Below are positions 58,158 to 64,000 of a stretch of DNA of 64,000 nucleotides, piece after piece. This DNA comes from Streptomyces werraensis (GTDB lineage Bacteria > Actinomycetota > Actinomycetes > Streptomycetales > Streptomycetaceae). Within the stretch, counting starts at the first letter, position 1. The number at the start of each line of letters is the position of its first letter. A program made the position numbers and the translations under genes. Where the stretch lies: the NCBI GenBank assembly GCA_014656175.1, contig BNBX01000006.1, positions 124,001-188,000 on the forward strand, written 5' to 3'. The notes below the pieces were generated by a model, which was not told the DNA's origin, made no database searches, and saw only the letters and a list, made by a program, of their open reading frames with translations.

Positions 58158-58945
58158 TCACCACTGATTTCGTCCCCGGCTCGCCCTGCATGCTCGACGT
58201 CGGGGTCCCCGACGTCCCGGCCGCCGCGTCCTTCTACGGCGCGGTCCTCGGCTGGGACTACGAGCCGATGGCCGAGGAGGTCGAGGGCGGCATGTTCCGC
58301 AAGGACGGCAAGATGGTCGCCGGCCTCGGCAAGCTCACCGAGGAGGGCGCACGCCCGGCCTGGATGATCTACTACACGGTCGCCGACGCGGACGCCGCCA
58401 CCCGGGCCGTCGAGGCGGGCGGCGGCACCGTGCGCGTGGCGCCCATGGACATCGAGCAGTGGGGCCGGATGGCCCAGTACAGCGACCCGCTGGGCGGTCA
58501 GTTCGCCGTGTGGCAGCCCGGCGAGAGCAAGGGCGTCGACCTGGTCGACGCGCCCGGCTCCCTGTGCTGGACCGAGCTGTACACCAGCGACGCGGCCGGG
58601 GCGCGGCAGTTCTACGGCGACGTGTTCGGCTGGCGGTTCAGCGACATGCCGATGCCGGGCGGCGAGGGCACGTACACCCTGATCACTCCCGCGGGCCAGC
58701 CCGAGGAGCGGATGCACGGCGGGCTGCTGGAGGTCGGCGAGGACGCCCTGTCCCTGGCCGGCGGGCGGCCCTACTGGCACCCGGTCTTCGCGGTCCCCGA
58801 CTGCGACGCGGCCGTGGCCCAGGTGAACGGGAACGGCGGCACGGTGCAGATGGGCCCGGTGGACGCCGAGGGCGTCGGCCGGATGGCCCTGTGTCTCGAC
58901 CCCTTCAAGGCGGACTTCGTGCTGCTCACTCCGACGGAGGGCTGA
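58154..58945 (+). CDS. VOC (glyoxalase/bleomycin-resistance fold) protein, two domains
   Basis: This 263-aa protein has two tandem VOC modules. The first starts PCMLDVGVPDVPAAASFYGAVLGWDY, and the second starts CWTELYTSDAAGARQFYGDVFGW. Each ends in a conserved (D/E)P(L/F)-type strand (YSDPLGGQFAVWQP; LCLDPFKADFVLL). Such proteins bind metals or ligands and include lyases, dioxygenases and drug-binding proteins; the activity here is unknown. GTG 58154 follows GAAAGGACCTC and overlaps the remnant ORF stop. The 3' end overlaps the convergent RidA gene by 20 bp. Confidence 0.9.
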   Translation: MITTDFVPGSPCMLDVGVPDVPAAASFYGAVLGWDYEPMAEEVEGGMFRKDGKMVAGLGKLTEEGARPAWMIYYTVADADAATRAVEAGGGTVRVAPMDIEQWGRMAQYSDPLGGQFAVWQPGESKGVDLVDAPGSLCWTELYTSDAAGARQFYGDVFGWRFSDMPMPGGEGTYTLITPAGQPEERMHGGLLEVGEDALSLAGGRPYWHPVFAVPDCDAAVAQVNGNGGTVQMGPVDAEGVGRMALCLDPFKADFVLLTPTEG

Positions 58946-59372
58946 CGGAAGAGGCGGGCCGGCCGGCGGTGGCCGGCCGCCGGGCGTCCACCTCGATCTC
59001 GATCCTCATCCGGGGATCGGCGAGACCGCAGACCATCATCGTCGCGGCCGGCCGCACCTCCCCGAAACACCGGCGCAGCACGGGCCAGCAGGGCTCGAAG
59101 TCCGCCCGGTCCGGCAGCAGGTAGCGCACCCGGACCACATCGGCGAACGTGCAGCCGGCCTCCGCCAGCGCGGAGCCGATGTTGCGCAGGCACTGCTCGG
59201 CCTGCTCCACGACGTCGTCGGAGATCGTCATGGTCGTGTAGTCGAAGCCCGTGGTCCCGGACACGTGCACCCGGTCGCCGTCGACCACGGCACGGGCGTA
59301 GCCGATGCGCTCCTCGAACTCCGAACCACTGAGTATCGCCCGGCGCGGAACATCATCCGAAGGGTGGATCAT
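58926..59372 (-). CDS. RidA/YjgF/UK114-family protein
   Basis: This 148-aa trimeric chorismate-mutase-like fold protein has YARAVVDGDRVHVSGTTGFD near the N-terminus. QAEQCLRNIGSALAEAGCTFADVVRVRYLL follows, then RPAATMMVCGLADPRMRIEIEVDA, including the Arg that binds the carboxylate in imine deaminases. RidA proteins hydrolyse reactive enamines and imines from PLP enzymes. It is divergent from the FNT channel gene, with only a weak RBS visible. Confidence 0.92.
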   Translation of the reverse strand: MIHPSDDVPRRAILSGSEFEERIGYARAVVDGDRVHVSGTTGFDYTTMTISDDVVEQAEQCLRNIGSALAEAGCTFADVVRVRYLLPDRADFEPCWPVLRRCFGEVRPAATMMVCGLADPRMRIEIEVDARRPATAGRPASSVSPPSE

Positions 59373-59431
59373 GGGCGCATCGTATGTCCTCGCCGACTCC
59401 CCACGCCGGGACGCGGCCGCGGAGCGCTGCC

Positions 59432-60244
59432 ATGGAGCCTGACGACCAGATCATGCGAGGCCCGGGGGAGCGGCGCGTCGCCGAGGCGGCGGAACGGATC
59501 GTCGTGGAAGGCCGGCCGCGTCTGCACCGCACCTGGGCGTCACTGGTGGCCACCGCCCTGCTGGGCGGCATCGACGTGAGCGTCGGCGTCATGACGCTGC
59601 TGTTCGTCAAGCACGAGACCGGCAGCGACCTCCTTGCCGGAGTGGCCTTCTCCGTGGGGCTGATCGCCCTGCTGCTCGGTCACAGCGAACTGTTCACCGA
59701 GGGCTTCCTCGTACCCGTCAGCACCGTGATCGCCGGGGCCGCCACCTGGCTCGACCTGCTGCGCCTGTGGGTGACGGTCCTGGTGATGAACCTCGTCGGC
59801 GGATGGGTGTTCATGTGGATCGTGATGCGGGCCTTCCCGGAGCTGCACTCCACGGCGGCCGAGGCGGGCGCGCGGTTCGTCGACGGCGGGTACACCCTGG
59901 GCACCTTCTGCCTCACCGTCCTGGGCGGCGGCGTCATCACCCTCATGACGCGGATGCACCACGGCACCGAGTCCATGACCGGGAAGATCGCCGCATCGGT
60001 GTCCGCCGCGTTCGTCCTGGCCGGACTAGGCCTGTGGCATTCGGTCCTCGACTCCCTCATCGCCTTCGCGGGCCTGCACGCCGCCGACACCGCCTACGGC
60101 TACGCCGACTGGCTGGCCTGGCTCGGCTGGGCCGTCCTCGGCAACGTGGTCGGCGGCCTCCTTCTGACCACGTCCCTACGCCTCGTCCGCAGCGCCCCGG
60201 TCCTGCGCGAGGAGGCGCCGGCTACGGACGCGGGCGACACCTGA
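59432..60244 (+). CDS. Formate/nitrite transporter (FNT) family channel, YfdC-like
   Basis: This 270-aa integral membrane protein has six helices of the FNT pentameric channel fold. The first helix ALLGGIDVSVGVMTLLFV, the loop GHSELFTEGFLVPVSTVIAG, and LVMNLVGGWVFMWIV match the YfdC-like subgroup. It transports small monovalent anions such as formate, nitrite or hydrosulfide; which one is unknown. ATG 59432 has GGAGCGCTGCC upstream. ATG 59384 is only 12 bp from the divergent RidA start and lacks an RBS. Confidence 0.9.
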   Translation: MEPDDQIMRGPGERRVAEAAERIVVEGRPRLHRTWASLVATALLGGIDVSVGVMTLLFVKHETGSDLLAGVAFSVGLIALLLGHSELFTEGFLVPVSTVIAGAATWLDLLRLWVTVLVMNLVGGWVFMWIVMRAFPELHSTAAEAGARFVDGGYTLGTFCLTVLGGGVITLMTRMHHGTESMTGKIAASVSAAFVLAGLGLWHSVLDSLIAFAGLHAADTAYGYADWLAWLGWAVLGNVVGGLLLTTSLRLVRSAPVLREEAPATDAGDT

Positions 60245-60261
60245 CGGGGGAGGGGCCGGGC

Positions 60262-62136
60262 TCAGCGGTCCTGCGACAGCCGCAGCAGATCGGCGAAGGT
60301 GCCTCCCGCGTGCACCAGGTCGTCGAACGTGCCGTGCTCGGTGATGCGGCCCTGCTCCAGGACGACGATGTGGTCGGCGATCTTCGTGTTCTCCAGCCGG
60401 TGGGTGACCACGATGGTGATGCGATCGCCCGCGATCGCCTTGATCCGTTCGAAGATGCCGTGCTCGCCGCGCGGGTCCATCTGCGAGGTCGGCTCGTCGA
60501 GGATCAGCAGGGGCGGCCGCCGGTACAGCGCGCGGGAGCAGGCCAGTCGCTGCCACTGGCCGCCGGACAGCTCCGCCCCGCCGAAGATCTCCCGTGCGAG
60601 CAGCGTGTCGAGACCGGCGGGCAGGCCCTCCACGGCGTCCCGCATCCCGACCGCGTCGACCGCCTCCCACACCTCGTCGTCGCCCATGCTGCGCGGCTGC
60701 CCGAGCGTCACGTTCTCCCGTACGCGCAGCGGCCACTGGGCGAAGATCTGCGGCACCAGGCCCGTGCACCGCCACACCGAGGCCGGGTCGGCGTCGGCGA
60801 GGTCGACGCCGTCCCAGGTGACGCGGCCCTTGTCCGCGAGGTGGATGCCGGTGACCAGACGGGTCAGGGTGCTCTTCCCCGACCCGTTCACGCCGACCAC
60901 GGCGAGAATCTCCCCGCGCCGCAGCGTGAGCGACACGCCGTCCACGGCCGGCTTCTCCTTGCCCGGGTAGCGGTAGGCGACCTCCTCGAGGCGGATCTCC
61001 TCCACCGGCGACGCGACCTGCGCCGGCCCTCGCCGGGGAGCGCGCGCGGCGGCGTCGTCGAGGAACGCCTGCATGTCACTGAGGTACAGGCTGGTGTGGA
61101 ACACCGCCGCGCCGTTCATCACCACCTGGGACAGCGCGGCCAGGGTGGTCTGCACGGCGATCACGGCCGTGGCGGCGACGCTCGGGGCGATGCGCCCGGA
61201 GGCCGTGAGCCACGCGAGCGCCACCCAGGTCAGCACCAGGAACGCGCCGCCGGCGAGGGACGACAGCAGAGCGATCCGCAGGGTCCGCGGTGCCGCCGAC
61301 AGCGACCTCCTGTCCACCCGCTCGGACAGGGCGTGGTACCAGTACAGGAGGTACTCCGTCATGCCGTTGGCGCGGACCTCGTCGGCGTACTTCGGCGTGG
61401 TCGCCCACCAGCGCGTCATGCCGCGCACGGCGCGGTCGGCGATGTTCGCGTAGTGGATCTCGTAGTCGACGCGTGCGGTGAGGACGGCGCCCGCGCCCGC
61501 CGGGGCGACGGCCAGCAGGAGCAGCGGCAGCATCAGCGGGTTGAGGACCGAAAGGACGCCGCAGGCGGTGACCATCCTGATGAGCGCGGCCATGAAGCGC
61601 TGGGCGTCCATCACCATCACGTGCGTGCGCATCACGCCCATCTCCGCGGCCTCCTGACGGTCGGCGAAACCGTCCACGGCGTACGCCTCTGCCTCGACCC
61701 GGCACACGGCCTCGACCAGCGCGCAGTCGGTCTCCGTGGTCAGCCGCGGGGTGATGCGCCGCTCGGCGTAGGAGGCCAGCGCGACCGACGCGCGGGCGAG
61801 GGCGCTCGCCGCCGCGACGACGACCAGCGCGGGCAGGGCGTCGCGCAGCCGGTCGCCGACCGCGCCGGACCCCAGCAGCGGGCCCATGGCGCGTGCTGTC
61901 GCGGTGAGCAGGGCCGCCGCCGACACGCCGGTCACCAGCTGGCAGGCGAGGAGCAGCAGCACGGCGCGGCGGTCGATGCGCCACGCCATGACGCAGATCC
62001 GCCGCAGCACCGAGGGGAGCTGTGAGCACAGGGCACGGAAGCCGGCCTGGCCGAGCGGGTTCACGGACTGGTGGCCGGAGAAGGTGATCTCGGCGGGAGG
62101 CGGGGGCGGGACGGCACGGCCGGTCGGTGGGGTCAC
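60262..62136 (-). CDS. ABC exporter half-transporter (permease fused to ATPase)
   Basis: This 624-aa type IV ABC exporter has an N-terminal six-helix domain (about 40-350). The nucleotide-binding domain has Walker A VVGVNGSGKST, Q-loop LVPQIFAQWPL, signature ELSGGQWQRLACSRAL, Walker B LLILDEPTSQMD and switch His VVTHRL. A Pro-rich segment (PPPPPAE) lies near the N-terminus. GTG 62136 follows AGGGAGAAGCC and is much better than internal starts. It resembles lantibiotic, peptide or drug exporters. No precursor peptide gene was found next to it. It converges on the FNT gene. Confidence 0.92.
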   Translation of the reverse strand: MTPPTGRAVPPPPPAEITFSGHQSVNPLGQAGFRALCSQLPSVLRRICVMAWRIDRRAVLLLLACQLVTGVSAAALLTATARAMGPLLGSGAVGDRLRDALPALVVVAAASALARASVALASYAERRITPRLTTETDCALVEAVCRVEAEAYAVDGFADRQEAAEMGVMRTHVMVMDAQRFMAALIRMVTACGVLSVLNPLMLPLLLLAVAPAGAGAVLTARVDYEIHYANIADRAVRGMTRWWATTPKYADEVRANGMTEYLLYWYHALSERVDRRSLSAAPRTLRIALLSSLAGGAFLVLTWVALAWLTASGRIAPSVAATAVIAVQTTLAALSQVVMNGAAVFHTSLYLSDMQAFLDDAAARAPRRGPAQVASPVEEIRLEEVAYRYPGKEKPAVDGVSLTLRRGEILAVVGVNGSGKSTLTRLVTGIHLADKGRVTWDGVDLADADPASVWRCTGLVPQIFAQWPLRVRENVTLGQPRSMGDDEVWEAVDAVGMRDAVEGLPAGLDTLLAREIFGGAELSGGQWQRLACSRALYRRPPLLILDEPTSQMDPRGEHGIFERIKAIAGDRITIVVTHRLENTKIADHIVVLEQGRITEHGTFDDLVHAGGTFADLLRLSQDR

Positions 62137-62406
62137 GGCTTCTCCCTGCTGGTCAGAGGGGTGAGGCGACGGCACGAGGTTCAACGAGAGGGGCGCCGGT
62201 ATCGAACACACGTGTTTCGGACGCCGTCCTTTCCATGCGGCGAGCGGCGGCCGGGGTACGAGTCCCTGAACGCCGGGCCCGGTCAAGCGGCACCGGGTGG
62301 CCGAAACGCCGACGGCTGGGACGCCCGACAGGGGCGCGGGGGACTGCGCGACCAGACACCGACGGCCCGCACTCGCCATGTGAGCGGCTTCGCCCTTTTG
62401 CTGTTT
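62137..62406. other. Divergent region between the ABC exporter and TetR genes, with one solitary 73-bp-repeat core
   Basis: No gene is supported. The core GGGGCGCGGGG-(G)ACTGCGCGAC at 62331-62355 is the same element as in the tandem array at 45310-45553. A small palindrome ACACGTGT lies at 62208-62215. The 324-bp gap ends in the TetR operator. Confidence 0.6.
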
Positions 62407-62423
62407 GCCTAAAGGCTTTAGGC
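62407..62423. promoter_or_regulatory. TetR-type operator GCCTAAA-GGC-TTTAGGC
   Basis: A perfect 7+3+7 dyad. A promoter-like TTGCCT (62405-62410) and CATACT (62429-62434), spaced 18 bp, place it over the -35 and spacer of the TetR gene, 37 bp before the ATG. Autorepression is likely. Confidence 0.7.
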
Positions 62424-62460
62424 TCAGGCATACTCGCTGTAGCTGAACGAAAGGACGACG

Positions 62461-63036
62461 ATGGCACCGCGAGCAGGACTCACCGCCGAGCGCCTGACCC
62501 GGGCAGGCGCGACCCTCGCCGACGAGGTGGGCTTCGACCAGGTGACCGTCTCGGAGCTCGCCCGGCGCTTCGACGTCAAGGTGGCGAGCCTCTACTCCCA
62601 TGTGAGGAACTCGCACGACCTCAAGACCCGCATCGCCCTCCTGGCCCTGGAGGAACTCGCCGACCGCGCCGCCGACGCACTGGCCGGACGGGCGGGGAAG
62701 GACGCCCTCGTCGCCCTGGCGAACGTCTACCGCGACTACGCGCGCGAGCACCCCGGCCGGTACGCGGCCGCGCAGTTCCGGCTCGACCCCGAGACCGCCG
62801 CGGCCGGCGCCGGCGTACGGCACGCGAAGATGACCCGCGCCCTCCTGCGCGGCTACGAGCTCGACGAACCGGACCAGACCCACGCGGTCCGCCTGCTCGG
62901 CAGTGTCTTCCACGGCTACGTCAGCATCGAGATGGGCGGCGGCTTCAGCCACAGCGCCCCGGACACGGACGAGACATGGTCCCGCGTCCTCGACGCGCTG
63001 GACGCCCTCCTGCGCAGCTGGCCGCCCGCGCCCTGA
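62461..63036 (+). CDS. TetR-family regulator (WHG domain)
   Basis: This 191-aa dimeric repressor has an N-terminal HTH (RLTRAGATLADEVGFDQVTVSELARRFDVKVASLYSHVRNSHDLKTRIA). The C-terminal ligand domain is of the TetR_C_33/WHG kind (VRLLGSVFHGYVSIEMGGGFS). GAACGAAAGGACGACG precedes the ATG. An excellent palindrome overlaps its promoter. The SGNH hydrolase gene lies 53 bp downstream and is the likely co-regulated target; the divergent ABC exporter is a second candidate. Confidence 0.93.
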   Translation: MAPRAGLTAERLTRAGATLADEVGFDQVTVSELARRFDVKVASLYSHVRNSHDLKTRIALLALEELADRAADALAGRAGKDALVALANVYRDYAREHPGRYAAAQFRLDPETAAAGAGVRHAKMTRALLRGYELDEPDQTHAVRLLGSVFHGYVSIEMGGGFSHSAPDTDETWSRVLDALDALLRSWPPAP

Positions 63037-63089
63037 CCTCGCGCCCCCCCGGCCTCACGTCCACCCACCCTCGAAAGACGGACTTCGAC

Positions 63090-64000
63090 ATGCCTTCCGC
63101 GCTCGTCACCACCCCCATCACCCCCGACCTCGTACGCGGCGCCCTCGAACTGGAGGAGACTCCCGACGGACTGCTGCCGCACCGCCTGCCCGCGTGGGCG
63201 CGCGCCCAGTGCTCCGACGGGCAGCTCGCCATGGCCGAGTCCCAGCCCTCCGGCGTCCGCCTGGTCTTCCGCACCCGCGCCACCGTCGTCGAGCTGGAGA
63301 CCGTCCCCACGAAGCGTGTCTACGTCGGCGCCCCGCCCCGCCCCGAGGGCCTGTACGACCTGCTCGTCGACGGGCGGCCCGCCGGGCAGGCGTCCGCGAC
63401 CGGCGGCAACACCGTCACCATCGACATGTCGACCGGCCAGGCCGAGATGAGCTCCGGACCCGTCGGCGCCGTCCGCTTCGAAGGGCTGCCCGGCACCCGC
63501 AAGACCGTGGAGATCTGGCTGCCGTACAACGAGATCACCGCACTCGTCGCGCTGCGCACCGACGCCCCGGTCGAGCCCGCGCCCGCCTCCGGCCGCCGCA
63601 TCTGGCTGCACCACGGCAGCTCCATCAGCCACGGCTCCGACGCCGCGAGCCCGACCACCGTCTGGCCCGCGCTCGCCGCGGCCGCGGGCGACGTGGACCT
63701 GGTGAACCTCGGCTTCGGCGGCAGCGCCCTGCTGGACCCGTTCGTCGCCCGCACCATACGCGACACGCCGGCCGACCTGATCAGCCTCAAGATCGGCATC
63801 AACCTCGTCAACACCGACCTGATGCGGCTGCGCGCGCTCGGCCCCGCCGTGCACGGCTTCCTCGACACCATCCGCGACGGCCACCCCGACACCCCGCTGC
63901 TGGTCGTCTCACCGATCCTGTGCCCCATGCACGAGGACACGCCCGGCCCCACGGCCTTCGACTTCAGCCGGCTCGCCGAGGGGAAGCTGGCGTTCACCGC
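63090..64000 (+). CDS. SGNH/GDSL-family hydrolase, 3' end beyond the window
   Basis: The visible 303 residues start MPSALVTTPITPDLVRGALELEE and include a beta-sandwich N-terminal region (about 1-160). An SGNH core follows: block I GSSISHG with nucleophile S178, block II glycine in GFGGSALLDP, and block III asparagine in KIGINLVN. The block V histidine should lie beyond 64000. There is no signal peptide. It is a two-domain esterase of the GDSL family found next to TetR regulators. The gene is cut by the window edge and has no stop inside it. Confidence 0.88.
   Translation, partial: MPSALVTTPITPDLVRGALELEETPDGLLPHRLPAWARAQCSDGQLAMAESQPSGVRLVFRTRATVVELETVPTKRVYVGAPPRPEGLYDLLVDGRPAGQASATGGNTVTIDMSTGQAEMSSGPVGAVRFEGLPGTRKTVEIWLPYNEITALVALRTDAPVEPAPASGRRIWLHHGSSISHGSDAASPTTVWPALAAAAGDVDLVNLGFGGSALLDPFVARTIRDTPADLISLKIGINLVNTDLMRLRALGPAVHGFLDTIRDGHPDTPLLVVSPILCPMHEDTPGPTAFDFSRLAEGKLAFT

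Noticed and set aside
60262..62136. A lantibiotic or RiPP cluster around the ABC exporter
   Set aside because: No precursor peptide, cyclase or dehydratase gene was found on either side; neighbours are FNT, RidA and TetR genes.
1..64000. tRNA genes, rRNA, CRISPR arrays, insertion sequences, attachment sites or a replication origin
   Set aside because: No cloverleaf with CCA end, no regularly spaced repeats with unique spacers, no transposase or integrase and no DnaA-box cluster was recognised by eye.

Overview
The window is chromosomal DNA of a Streptomyces-type actinomycete. The evidence is very high GC with strong G/C bias at third codon positions, many GTG starts, 1-4 bp stop/start overlaps, long GC-only hairpins as terminators, a conservon (cvnABCD) with linked cytochrome P450s, two ECF41-type sigma factors and secreted subtilases. 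The content reads as accessory or adaptive chromosome: regulators, secreted hydrolases and small oxidoreductases. There are almost no housekeeping genes apart from pyruvate carboxylase. I saw no tRNA, rRNA, CRISPR array, transposase or integrase.

Layout. 1-8.0 kb: a secreted M15 peptidase, an orphan molybdo-hydroxylase FAD subunit, a GCS2-type carboxylate-amine ligase, two SRPBCC proteins, a DUF2795 protein, a pentapeptide-repeat protein, a CGNR regulator divergent from an SDR, and a GNAT acetyltransferase. 8.1-14.3 kb (minus strand): conservon cvnA-B-C-D, then a P450 lacking the ExxR motif, a second canonical P450, and a translationally coupled enoyl-CoA hydratase. 14.8-20.6 kb: a 1251-aa secreted subtilase, its HTH regulator, and an orphan NarL/DevR-like response regulator behind twin GGCC-N4-GGCC palindromes. 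20.6-24.6 kb: a class C beta-lactamase-like hydrolase, a Nudix hydrolase, and a PTS EIIBC permease whose promoter carries two TGAAA/CGAAA dyads.

24.6-36.6 kb holds the most interesting regulation. Two ECF41 sigma factors flank four copies of a promoter-like motif TGTCAC(A/G)-N16-GGTC. The copies are correctly oriented ahead of an alpha/beta hydrolase, the NDH2-like oxidoreductase plus sigma factor unit, a flavoprotein plus NAD-binding protein unit, and a glycosyltransferase unit that starts with a 34-aa coupled ORF. The same stretch holds an AA10 lytic polysaccharide monooxygenase behind a perfect CebR-type box, and remnants of OsmC and of pyruvate dehydrogenase E1 (aceE).

36.7-45.6 kb: a secreted EEP phosphatase/nuclease, a DHA2 MFS exporter, and an ABC transporter (ATPase plus FtsX-type permease) cotranscribed with a NarL-type kinase and regulator. 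Between permease and kinase lie about 34 consecutive 18-bp units in perfect register, open in the kinase frame. A 73-bp tandem repeat follows. 45.6-64 kb: MazG, DoxX, an NTF2-like protein, an HxlR regulator divergent from an NmrA-type protein, a second subtilase, pyruvate carboxylase, a DUF574 methyltransferase, a 1003-aa secreted PA14/beta-propeller/CBM/DUF1080 protein behind a 25-bp dyad, glyoxalase-fold and RidA proteins, an FNT channel, an ABC exporter, a TetR regulator, and an SGNH hydrolase cut by the window end.

All functions are inferred from motifs and family knowledge. No database search was possible.
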